A stretch of 64,000 nucleotides of DNA, from NCBI GenBank assembly GCA_938008165.1, contig CALLLP010000008.1, forward strand, positions 62,001-126,000. The letters are read 5' to 3'. Shown here piece by piece: positions 10,809 through 19,232 of this stretch. The notes beneath the pieces were generated by a model. It was not told the DNA's origin, ran no database searches, and saw only the letters and a program-made list of their open reading frames with translations. The position numbers and the translations under genes are program-made. Each line of letters starts with the position of its first letter. The first letter of the stretch is position 1. The stretch is from an uncultured Neomegalonema sp. (GTDB taxonomy: Bacteria; Pseudomonadota; Alphaproteobacteria; Rhodobacterales; Rhodobacteraceae).

Positions 10809-12101
10809 ATGAATAACCGGATGCCCGCCATGCTCGCCGAACGACTTCATGCGTTGGTTGCGAATACCGACGGGGATTCCGATACGGGCGAAGCGCGCCG
10901 CTTTTCGGTGCATTTCACGGCGCTATCGCTGACAAAGGTTGCGGATGGCCTGATCAATCCGAAAATCATTCTCTCATGGCTTTTATCGACCCTTGGCGCG
11001 CCGGGATACCTGATCGGTGCTCTGGTGCCGGTACGCGAAGCGGGGGCCTTGCTGCCGCAACTGATCCTCGCCCGCTCGATCCAGCGCGCCCCCCGGCGCA
11101 AGGGATTCTGGGCGACCGGATCGCTGGTGCAGGGCATCGCCGCCCTTGGCATCGCGGCGGCGGCGCTCCTGACATCGGGGGCAAAGGCAGGATGGATCAT
11201 CCTCGGCTGCCTTGCGATGCTGGCGGTTGCGCGCTCGGCCTGCTCGGCCAGTCATAAGGATATTCTGGCCCGCACCGTCGAAAAAGGCACGCGCGGCGCT
11301 TTATCCGGCGCGGCGGGCACGATCGGGGCCGGGGCAGTGTTTGCCTTTGCCGCGATGTTGAGTACCGGCGCAATTCCCCGCGATCCCCAGACCATCGCGC
11401 TGGTGATCGCCTTGGCCGGGGCACTCTGGCTCATCGCCGGATCGGTCTTCGCAACGCTGGACGAACCAGCCGACGATACGGCGCGGGATGAACGCAACAC
11501 GCTTGCCAGTCTCATCGCTCCCTTGCGGGACGACCGGCAATTTCGTCTTTATGTGCTGACGCGCGGCCTGTTGATCGCCACCGCTCTCGCACCGCCATTT
11601 CTGGTCATGATGTCGGCTGCATCATCCGATGGCATTCAAGCGGGAGGTCTTGGCCCCCTGATGATCGCCTCTGCCGGGGCGACGATCCTGTCATCCTATG
11701 TCTGGGGGCGATTGTCGGATCGCTCCAGCCGGAAAACGCTGATGGCGGCGGGGGGCTTGGCGGCGGCGGTCTTGGGCAGTGCGTCGGTGCTCGGCACAAT
11801 CGCTTCGGGTGGGATCGGGACAGCAATGGCCGCCGTCTTGCTGTTCATCGCGCAAATCGCCTATGAGGGCGCGCGGGCGGGGCGCAAGATCCATCTGACC
11901 GATATGGATACCGGCGGGCGCAAGACGATCTATACCGCGCTCTCGAATACCTTGATCGGGATTTTGCTGCTCCTCGGCGCGGGGTTTGGCCTGCTCGCCG
12001 ATGCCTATGGCCCGCCCCTCGTGCTCGCGCTCTTTGCCATCATGGCTGCGCTGGGCGCGGCGGTCGCCTCTCGGTTATCCGAAGTTCAGGGGACGGCATA
12101 A
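10809..12101 (+). CDS. Major facilitator superfamily transporter
   Basis: Twelve-TM-like hydrophobic pattern; ATG at 10809 preferred over upstream TTG. Confidence 0.75.
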   Translation: MNNRMPAMLAERLHALVANTDGDSDTGEARRFSVHFTALSLTKVADGLINPKIILSWLLSTLGAPGYLIGALVPVREAGALLPQLILARSIQRAPRRKGFWATGSLVQGIAALGIAAAALLTSGAKAGWIILGCLAMLAVARSACSASHKDILARTVEKGTRGALSGAAGTIGAGAVFAFAAMLSTGAIPRDPQTIALVIALAGALWLIAGSVFATLDEPADDTARDERNTLASLIAPLRDDRQFRLYVLTRGLLIATALAPPFLVMMSAASSDGIQAGGLGPLMIASAGATILSSYVWGRLSDRSSRKTLMAAGGLAAAVLGSASVLGTIASGGIGTAMAAVLLFIAQIAYEGARAGRKIHLTDMDTGGRKTIYTALSNTLIGILLLLGAGFGLLADAYGPPLVLALFAIMAALGAAVASRLSEVQGTA

Positions 12102-12103
12102 AA

Positions 12104-12135
12104 CAGGGTGCGTCCCGTTTCCGGCACGCACCCTG
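12104..12135. terminator. Terminator-like hairpin downstream of the MFS gene
   Basis: CAGGGTGCGT-cccgtttccggc-ACGCACCCTG perfect 10-bp stem. Confidence 0.65.
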
Positions 12136-12146
12136 CATCGGTCAGC

Positions 12147-12167
12147 ACCGCTCTTTGACAGAGCGGT
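12147..12167. terminator. Second hairpin in the convergent MFS/puc intergenic region
   Basis: ACCGCTCT-ttgac-AGAGCGGT perfect 8-bp stem. Confidence 0.5.
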
Positions 12168-12182
12168 TCAGGCCCCCCCGGA

Positions 12183-12848
12183 TCAATCCAGATCGGTCAG
12201 CGTGGGCAGGCCCAGCGCCGAGGAAAACGGGGTCGGATTGTTGCGGATGATGGACTTTTTGGCGCTGGGTTGCTTGACCAGCTTCAAGCCCATCTTTTCC
12301 GAGATCGTCGAGGTTCCCACCTTGGCCTTGCCCCGTTGATTGCTCGACAGCATCCGCATGCCGAATTTCGACGAGATCGTCGAGGTATCCACGCTGGCTT
12401 TACCGCGCTGATTGCGCGACAGCAGGCGCATGCCGAAGGTGTCGGAGAACCCGGTGCCCGACCCGACGGCGCTTTCCATCGTCAGGAATTTCTTGTTTCC
12501 GGGGATGATGCTTTTTGCATATCGGGGGTCGGTTTCGGCGCGGATATGGGTTTCTTCGGCGACATCGACCTCGATGGGGTCGAACCGGTCGAATACCGTC
12601 ATCGCACTACCGGCCCGGCCAAAAGGCGCACGAACCGCGACCAGCGCATTGCCGCCCGCCATCTTGCTGGCATAGGCCTCCGCCGCCGCCCCGCTGATGC
12701 CCATATCGGCCATCGCATCGCGCGCCGCAGAATCGCCGCCTTCAATGGCGCGCACTGCTCTCTTGTTGAATCCGTCGGAAAGCAATGCCTCCGATACCTG
12801 CGAAGCCGTGCCTTTATCGGCGAACAGCCGGGTGATGAGCGTCGTCAT
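12183..12848 (-). CDS. Uncharacterised puc-operon protein: N-terminal GSP17M/YflT-like domain plus C-terminal 24-aa repeats
   Basis: N-terminal pattern (ITRLFADKGTASQVSEALLSDGFNKRAVRAIEGG...GISGAAAEAYASKMAGGNALVAVRAPFGRAGSAMTVFDRFDPIEVD) resembles general stress protein 17M domains; C-terminal repeats FGMRLLSRNQRGKASVDTSTIS / FGMRMLSSNQRGKAKVGTSTIS; 10 bp downstream of pucC. Confidence 0.65.
   Translation of the reverse strand: MTTLITRLFADKGTASQVSEALLSDGFNKRAVRAIEGGDSAARDAMADMGISGAAAEAYASKMAGGNALVAVRAPFGRAGSAMTVFDRFDPIEVDVAEETHIRAETDPRYAKSIIPGNKKFLTMESAVGSGTGFSDTFGMRLLSRNQRGKASVDTSTISSKFGMRMLSSNQRGKAKVGTSTISEKMGLKLVKQPSAKKSIIRNNPTPFSSALGLPTLTDLD
12301..12444. repeat. Two tandem 72-bp in-frame repeats
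   Basis: gagatcgtcgaggt...gattgc.cgacagca..cgcatgccgaa repeated at 12301 and 12373 with 72-bp period (24 aa). Confidence 0.9.
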
Positions 12849-12857
12849 GGTTGCCTC

Positions 12858-14288
12858 CTATGATCCTTCCGGGATCGATACCACCGCCGTAGCGGGTCTT
12901 TGCGCCTGTCGTCCCTGTCCCTGACGCAGCGGTATCACCGCCACCAGAGCCAGAACGAGGAGCGCGATTTCCAACCCGAAAACGACCATATAGGCCGTTC
13001 CCGGTCCAAACCAATCCGCATCGGGCGTATTGACGATGATGTCCCGAATGACACCCCCGATCGCGATGGCGATCCCCGCCGCCGTCGCCTGTACCGCCCC
13101 CCAAGCCCCAAGGGCGAGGCCGGTCTGTTCCTTGGGCGCCATTCGCATGGTCGCGGTCAGCGTGCCGTGGCTGAACAGCCCTGCGCCAAAGCCGATTCCG
13201 AGCACACCGGCAATGAACAGCGCAGGCATCTGCGCCGTCGCCGACAGGATGATCGCCGCAAAAGCGGGAATACCGGCCAGCGCCCCGTAGCGGACCATCG
13301 ATAGCGGGTCGCCCCCCCGGCTGAGAAGGCGCGAGGCCAGACCGAACCCGATGATCCCCCCACAGGCCATGGTCGCCGTCAGGCGGGTCGTCTCGCTGAC
13401 GGACAAGCCCAGAACCTGCCCGCCATAAGGCTCCAGCAGAACATCGGCCATCCCGAATGCCGCCGTTCCCAGCCCGATCACGATCAGGCGTTGCAGCGCC
13501 CCTTCGCCCCGGATGAACATCCGCCACGCATCGCTGAATTCCGGCTGGGGCGCCGCGGCAAGCGCACGGCTGCGATCGCGGGATTCCTGTTTCCAGATCG
13601 CGAAGATATTGACAAAGACCGTCACAACCGCCGCGCCCTGAATGACCTGAATCAGCCGACCGGCGGAATAATTCTCAAGCAAAGCCCCGAAGACCATCGC
13701 GCTGACCCCCATGCCGACCAGCAGCATGACATACATCAGCCCCACGACATTGGGTTGATCGCGGGGAGGCACCAAATCGGTGGCAAGCGCCAGCCCGACC
13801 GTCTGCACCATATGCACCCCTGCCCCGACCAGTAAAAACGCCAGCGCCGCGCTGCCATGGCCCAGCCATAGGGGCGCATCATGCGATTCGCCAAAACCGG
13901 ACAGGACCAGCAGCGCCATCGGCATGATCGCGAATCCGCCGAACTGAAGCAGCGTCCCCTTCCAGATATAGGGAATGCGCCGCCAGCCCAGCGCCGACCG
14001 ATGCGTATCGGAGCGATAGCCAATCAGCGCCCGGAACGGCGCGAAAAGCAGGGGGAGGGCAAGCATGATGCTCACCAGCGAGGCGGGGACGTTCAACTCG
14101 ACGATCATCACGCGGTTCAGCGTGCCGACGAGCAGGACCAGCGCCATGCCGACCGTGAATTGGAACAGCGACAATCGCATCAGGCGCCGCAAAGGCAAAT
14201 CATCCGACGCGACATCCGCGAATGGCAGATATTTCGGTGCCAGAGTCGCCAGCTTCGTCAGTGCAAAATGCCGATAGCGCTTGATCAC
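12858..14288 (-). CDS. pucC: PucC-family light-harvesting complex assembly transporter (BCD/PucC MFS family)
   Basis: LRLSLFQFTVGMALVLLVGTLNRVMIVELNVPASLVSIMLALPLLFAPFRALIGYRSDTHRSALGWRRIPYIWKGTLLQFGGFAIMP. Confidence 0.95.
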   Translation of the reverse strand: MIKRYRHFALTKLATLAPKYLPFADVASDDLPLRRLMRLSLFQFTVGMALVLLVGTLNRVMIVELNVPASLVSIMLALPLLFAPFRALIGYRSDTHRSALGWRRIPYIWKGTLLQFGGFAIMPMALLVLSGFGESHDAPLWLGHGSAALAFLLVGAGVHMVQTVGLALATDLVPPRDQPNVVGLMYVMLLVGMGVSAMVFGALLENYSAGRLIQVIQGAAVVTVFVNIFAIWKQESRDRSRALAAAPQPEFSDAWRMFIRGEGALQRLIVIGLGTAAFGMADVLLEPYGGQVLGLSVSETTRLTATMACGGIIGFGLASRLLSRGGDPLSMVRYGALAGIPAFAAIILSATAQMPALFIAGVLGIGFGAGLFSHGTLTATMRMAPKEQTGLALGAWGAVQATAAGIAIAIGGVIRDIIVNTPDADWFGPGTAYMVVFGLEIALLVLALVAVIPLRQGQGRQAQRPATAVVSIPEGS

Positions 14289-14370
14289 GACCAGCCTCGA
14301 AATCCTTTGGGGTGGGAATAAAGTTCAAGATCGCCGCCTAAGCGGCGACCCTGACTGTCGCAGCCGAAAG

Positions 14371-14679
14371 TCAATCGGCGGGTGGCGGAACTGTTCCATC
14401 GACCGAAGCCAGCGTTACCGGCGCATCGAATACGACACGGCCCGTGCGGCCATCGGGCAGCACGATAAACGCTTCGCCCGAATTGATGCTCGCGGTCTTC
14501 ACGTCACTATCGACGTCAACATTCGCAGCCATTTCCTGACCCGAGAAGAACTGCGCCACAAAGGCGGAATTCGTCATCACGGATGTGTGGACGATGAGCG
14601 AAGTCGCGGCGACACCGACGAAGAAAAGCGGAATTCCGACAGTCGGATTAACGACTGTCCACATTCTTGCGTTGTTCAT
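14371..14679 (-). CDS. pucA: Light-harvesting complex 2 (LH2) alpha subunit with extended C-terminus (102 aa)
   Basis: MNNARMWTVVNPTVGIPLFFVGVAATSLIVHTSVMTNSAFVAQFF; His31 BChl ligand; about 50 extra C-terminal residues. Confidence 0.93.
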   Translation of the reverse strand: MNNARMWTVVNPTVGIPLFFVGVAATSLIVHTSVMTNSAFVAQFFSGQEMAANVDVDSDVKTASINSGEAFIVLPDGRTGRVVFDAPVTLASVDGTVPPPAD

Positions 14680-14689
14680 GGGTCCCCTC

Positions 14690-14845
14690 CTATCCGAGCC
14701 ACGGCGTGGCGACGGCAACGAGAATATGAGCCACAAGCGCAATCGCACCGAAGACACGCGTACCGTCGATGAGCTGGCTGTGAATCTCTTCTGACTCGGC
14801 AATGGTCAGGCCGGTTGGCCAGACTTTATCCGGATCGTCTGTCAT
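14690..14845 (-). CDS. pucB: Light-harvesting complex 2 beta subunit
   Basis: [51 protein letters not shown]; canonical beta-antenna AH..........PW signature. Confidence 0.95.
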   Translation of the reverse strand: MTDDPDKVWPTGLTIAESEEIHSQLIDGTRVFGAIALVAHILVAVATPWLG

Positions 14846-14959
14846 GGTTTTTACCTCCGTATCCTTCTCAAACAGACCGGGTTCCCGATCCATTTTCGGC
14901 AAATGACGCATGTCGAAGGGCACTACGCAGTGAATATTCAACATCGCCGAAACCGAGAG

Positions 14960-14977
14960 TGTCACATAAAACTGACA
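14960..14977. promoter_or_regulatory. Putative PpsR/CrtJ-type repressor site upstream of pucB
   Basis: TGTCA-cataaaac-TGACA: matches TGT-N12-ACA with a perfect 5-bp inverted repeat, 115 bp upstream of pucB start. Confidence 0.75.
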
Positions 14978-14992
14978 TTTTCAAATGTAAAC

Positions 14993-15027
14993 TTGACGTT
15001 GCACTTCACAGAAAAGGCCGACGTCAA
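14993..15027. promoter_or_regulatory. Inverted repeat in the puc upstream region
   Basis: TTGACGT (14993-14999) and ACGTCAA (15021-15027), perfect 7-bp arms, 21-bp spacer. Confidence 0.45.
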
Positions 15028-15199
15028 GCCGTCAAAAAGTCACGGCCAAATCCGCAGTTTTCAGGAAAACAGCACAAAATAAGCGATTGATTTTAGGAAG
15101 TTAAAATAAGCATCATATTGCGGCCGCAGGACAGGGACACCCGCAAGGGCGGCTTATTCCGCATAATGACGAGATCGCAAAACCGTGAGCGCCGGAGAT

Positions 15200-16591
15200 T
15201 TATTTAAATCGAATCGCTGAGTTGCCAGCGATGCTGCCGAAGGCAAGGGCGGTCAACAGGCCGTTGCCGGACAGATAGCCGGAAAGCGCCGGACCCGAAA
15301 CGCCGCACGCCGCGCCACCCCCTGCAAAGAGATTGGGAAAAGCGCCCCCGGTTTTGCGCAAAACCCGCGCGGTGGCGTCGATCATCAAGCCACCCTGCGT
15401 ATGGAACAACGCGCCGGTGACCTTCACAGCGAAAAAGGGCGCGCGGAACGACCGCTCCCCCTCGAAGGCACGCCCAAACGGGTCATTCGCCGCACCGCCG
15501 CGCATTCGCTCGATCCCGGTCAGGGTATCGCCAAGGGCCGTTGCCGGAACACGCAGGGCGCTGGCGAGGCCATCCACATCATCCCCCGACATGATGGCCC
15601 CCGCCGCCACGGCTTCGCGAAAATCGGGGAAGTCCTGCGCCATAGTATAGAGATCGGCATCGAAGACCGCCCAAGCGATGGCACCGGGCTGGGCCAAGAC
15701 ATCGAGCGATTGTTCGGAATATCCGCGATGCTCGTTGGAAAAGCGATGCCCTTCCCGGTTGACCTGAATACCGCCCTGCATCATCAGCGCCCAAGTGATG
15801 AGGATGCCATGGGGAGACGATAACGATCCGTGCCCCTGACAGGCGGCAAGGCATCCGGTTCGCGCCCCCAGGGCCTCGCCCCAGAGAAGCGCCTCACCAC
15901 GATTGCCGGGATGGGCATAGACGGGCGCGCGCGCCATGCGGGGAATATGGGTGGCGACCAGATCGGCATTGCCCGCGAATCCGCTGCTGGCAAGGATCAA
16001 CGCCTTGCACGCGATGGTCTCGCTGTGGCCATCGGGGCGCATCACGCCCACCCCTGCAATGCGGTCACCTTCGGTGTAGAGCGTCTCGACACGCGCATCG
16101 GTGACGACAGGCACGCCCGCATTCTCGACCGCCGCAAGCAGGCGCGCAAGCAGGCCCACGCCGGTCTTTTCCGGCACCGCATGCATCCGGGCACAGGTAT
16201 GACCGGGATAGAGAAATCCCTCCAACACCCGCCATTCGATACCGTGGCGGTCGGCCAGCCATTCGAGAGTCGGGCCAATGGTCTCGGTGGCAAGGCGAGT
16301 CAGCGCCGGATCGGCCTGCCCTTCCGCCTTTGCCTGAATATCCCCGGCGAATCGCAGGGGCGTATCCTCCACGGCGATGGCGCGCTGAAACCGCGTTCCG
16401 GCGGCGGGGACAAAGCCGGAGGACATCGATGTCGAGCCACTCGGCGAGGCGTCGCGCTCCAGCACGACCACCTCTGCCCCCCCATCGGCGGCGCGCAGCG
16501 CAGCGGTCAGACCGCAGGCCCCGGCCCCGACCACGAGCACCTGCACGACGCTTTCGAAGCGGACCGAAGAGGCGGGGCGAATCTCGGCCAT
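15200..16591 (-). CDS. FAD-dependent oxidoreductase, fumarate reductase/3-ketosteroid dehydrogenase-like flavoprotein
   Basis: VLVVGAGACGLTAALRAADGGAEVVVLERDASPSGSTSMSSGFVPAAGT...GALFHTQGGLMIDATARVL...NLFAGGGAACGVSG. Confidence 0.85.
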   Translation of the reverse strand: MAEIRPASSVRFESVVQVLVVGAGACGLTAALRAADGGAEVVVLERDASPSGSTSMSSGFVPAAGTRFQRAIAVEDTPLRFAGDIQAKAEGQADPALTRLATETIGPTLEWLADRHGIEWRVLEGFLYPGHTCARMHAVPEKTGVGLLARLLAAVENAGVPVVTDARVETLYTEGDRIAGVGVMRPDGHSETIACKALILASSGFAGNADLVATHIPRMARAPVYAHPGNRGEALLWGEALGARTGCLAACQGHGSLSSPHGILITWALMMQGGIQVNREGHRFSNEHRGYSEQSLDVLAQPGAIAWAVFDADLYTMAQDFPDFREAVAAGAIMSGDDVDGLASALRVPATALGDTLTGIERMRGGAANDPFGRAFEGERSFRAPFFAVKVTGALFHTQGGLMIDATARVLRKTGGAFPNLFAGGGAACGVSGPALSGYLSGNGLLTALAFGSIAGNSAIRFK

Positions 16592-16592
16592 C

Positions 16593-17189
16593 TCAGGGGC
16601 GGATTTTCGCCAGCGCCTCGGAACAGGTCATCACGGGTGAGATCGTGGCAAGCGAGGCGATCGCCGCATCATGGGCCGCCTCCGAAAACGCCGCGCATCC
16701 ATCGCTGAGAACTACCGTACCAAAGTCGCGCACATGGGCATCGCGCACCGTCGAGGCGACCCCCCCATTCGTGACGATGCCGCCGACGATCAGTGTCTCG
16801 ATCCCCGCGCGCGACAGGGCAAATTCGAGCCGCGACATATAAAAGGCGGAATAGGCGACCTTTTCCACGGCGATATCGACGGGCTGAAACGGATCGATGG
16901 TCTGGTTGCCCCATGATCCGGGCGCAAAATCGCCCTTGCCCAGAAACGGGCGCATCGCTTTGAGATGCGGCGAGATAAACGGCTCGCCCCCCTTACCCGG
17001 CACCAATGTGAACTGGGTCGAGACGATCCAGCCCCCCCCGGCGCGCATCGCTTCGGCCAGCGGCAGCAGGCGCGCGGGCAAGGCGGCGATGGCGGCGCTC
17101 GATTGCCCGCCCCGTGCATAGGCCCCTTGGGGATGCAGGAAATCGTTTTGCATATCCACGAGCAAAAGCGCGGTTTTTCCAAGGATCAT
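16593..17189 (-). CDS. Isochorismatase-fold hydrolase lacking the catalytic Cys
   Basis: ALLLVDMQNDFLHPQGAYARGG...EKVAYSAFYMSRLEFALSRAGIETLIVGGIVTNGGVASTVRDA; Gly occupies the usual nucleophile Cys position. Confidence 0.85.
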   Translation of the reverse strand: MILGKTALLLVDMQNDFLHPQGAYARGGQSSAAIAALPARLLPLAEAMRAGGGWIVSTQFTLVPGKGGEPFISPHLKAMRPFLGKGDFAPGSWGNQTIDPFQPVDIAVEKVAYSAFYMSRLEFALSRAGIETLIVGGIVTNGGVASTVRDAHVRDFGTVVLSDGCAAFSEAAHDAAIASLATISPVMTCSEALAKIRP

Positions 17190-19232
17190 TCAGCCCTCCC
17201 GTCGCAGAATCAGATTTCCAAATCCATCGACCTCGCCCGCAAGGCCGGGATCGATAAAGATGGTCGTATCGGCTTGCTCTAGCAAGGCCGGGCCGCCGAT
17301 TCGCTCGCCGATGGCCAGCGACAGACGATCATAGACCGGCGCATCGACAAAGGCCCCGGCGCAAAAGACCCGCCGCATCCCAAGCAGGCAATCGGATGCG
17401 CAGCGACCGGCTTTCGGGGCCAGCGCCGTCATGTCGAATTTACGGCGGCGTCCGATCACCGTCACGCGCAGATTGACGATTCGGGCGGGAGCACCGTCGA
17501 GAATCCGGCCATAAGTCGCCCGGTAAGCGCCCTCGAATGCCGCCCGAACCGATGGCTCGTCCAGCGTATCCGGTGCAGATATCGGCACGGCAACCGTATG
17601 GGTCTGGCCTTCATAGAGCATGTCCAGCTCCACGGCCCGATCCACCGCTTCGAAATCGGTGCCCGCTTCGGTCAATTGTGCCGAGAGACCCGCTTCCACA
17701 TCGGCGATGGCGGCCTGAAGCGCGGTGAAATCGGCATTGGCGAGACCCGCATTCACCGTTTGCACCCGGTCATAGCGCATATCCGCCACCACACAGCCCA
17801 GCGCAGAGGTCACCCCCGGAAAGCGCGGGATCAGCGCAGCATCCAGCCCGACCTCCAGCATCAGCGCCCCGGTATGCAGCGACCCGCCGCCCCCAAAAGG
17901 CATCGCCGCAAAACGGGCCGGATCATGCCCGCGCTCGATGGAGACAAGCCGGATCGCCCCGGCCATCTTCGCATTCGCGACCCGGATCATCGCCTCCGCC
18001 GCCGCTTCGGGTGACAAGCCCAGCGGCGTTCCCACATGCGCGGCAATGGCATCGCGCGAGGCATCCACATCCAGTCGCTCCAGCCCGCCGCCGATGGGGC
18101 GTTCGGGATTGATGCGCCCCAGGACGAGATTGGCATCCGTCACCGTCGGCCGCGTTCCCCCCTGACCATAACAGACCGGCCCCGGCATCGACCCAGCGGA
18201 TTCAGGGCCGACCTGCAACAATCCACTGGCATCGAGACCGGCAATGGAGCCGCCACCCGCCCCGATGGTCGTGATCTCGATCATCGGCATTCGGATCGTC
18301 ATCCCGAAATCGACGGCGTTCTGCGCGGCCAGGGCCGCTTCACCCTCCGCAATCAGGCTGACATCGAAAGACGTGCCGCCCATATCGCAGGTAATGACAT
18401 TCGCAAAACCCGCCGCCGCCGCGATCTCGCGTGCCGCCGTCACCCCGGCGGCAGGGCCGGAGAGAGCCGTGCGCACGGGCTGGCGTTTGGTTGTCTCGAC
18501 AGTCATCAAACCGCCATTCGACTGCACGATCAGCAGATCGCCGCCCGATTGCCGCGCCCGCAACGCGTGATCGAGGCGATCGACATATTCCGAGACAAGC
18601 GGTTGCAGATAGGCATTGAGTGTCGCGGTGGAGAGCCGCTCAAATTCGCGGATTTCCGGCAGGATTTCGGCGGCCGCCGTTACATGGGCATTGGGCCAGA
18701 CGGCGCGCACGGCCTCTACCGCCGCGCGCTCGTTCACCTGATTGGCATAGCTGTTTATGAAGAAAATGCAGACGGCCTCGCACCCTTCGGCCATCAATGC
18801 GCGGGCCTGCGCAGCCACATCCGCCGCATCGATCCCCTCCAGCACCCGCCCATCGGCCAGCACCCGTTCAGGCGTTTCACGCCGCAGGTTGCGCGGCACG
18901 ACCGGCTCATAATTCCCCCACAGGCCCCAGGTCGTCGGGCGGTCCCGACGGCGCATTTCCAACACATCGCGGAACCCTTCCGTAGTGATGATGCCGGTCT
19001 TTGCGCCCTTGCGTTCAAGCAGGGCATTGGTGCCGGTGGTCGTCCCGTGGACGATGGCGGCAATCTGCGAGAAATCCTCGACCAGCCCCGCAATCCCCGC
19101 CACGAAGCCACGCGATTGGTCATCCAGTGTCGAGGGCGTCTTGGCGGTGGCGACCGCGCCCGTCTCGGTATCGAGCAGGAAAATATCGGTGAAGGTGCCC
19201 CCGACATCGACGCCGATCAGATAGCGACTCAT
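17190..19232 (-). CDS. Hydantoinase/5-oxoprolinase family protein, subunit A (HyuA-like)
   Basis: MSRYLIGVDVGGTFTDIFLLDTETGAVATAKTPST...VHGTTTGTNALLERKGAKTGIITTEGFRDVLEMRRRDRP...DMGGTSFDVSLI. Confidence 0.92.
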   Translation of the reverse strand: MSRYLIGVDVGGTFTDIFLLDTETGAVATAKTPSTLDDQSRGFVAGIAGLVEDFSQIAAIVHGTTTGTNALLERKGAKTGIITTEGFRDVLEMRRRDRPTTWGLWGNYEPVVPRNLRRETPERVLADGRVLEGIDAADVAAQARALMAEGCEAVCIFFINSYANQVNERAAVEAVRAVWPNAHVTAAAEILPEIREFERLSTATLNAYLQPLVSEYVDRLDHALRARQSGGDLLIVQSNGGLMTVETTKRQPVRTALSGPAAGVTAAREIAAAAGFANVITCDMGGTSFDVSLIAEGEAALAAQNAVDFGMTIRMPMIEITTIGAGGGSIAGLDASGLLQVGPESAGSMPGPVCYGQGGTRPTVTDANLVLGRINPERPIGGGLERLDVDASRDAIAAHVGTPLGLSPEAAAEAMIRVANAKMAGAIRLVSIERGHDPARFAAMPFGGGGSLHTGALMLEVGLDAALIPRFPGVTSALGCVVADMRYDRVQTVNAGLANADFTALQAAIADVEAGLSAQLTEAGTDFEAVDRAVELDMLYEGQTHTVAVPISAPDTLDEPSVRAAFEGAYRATYGRILDGAPARIVNLRVTVIGRRRKFDMTALAPKAGRCASDCLLGMRRVFCAGAFVDAPVYDRLSLAIGERIGGPALLEQADTTIFIDPGLAGEVDGFGNLILRREG

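Noticed and set aside
14986-15003. Second PpsR site TGTaaacttgacgttGCA
   Set aside because: Right half-site is GCA, not ACA; fails the TGT-N12-ACA consensus.
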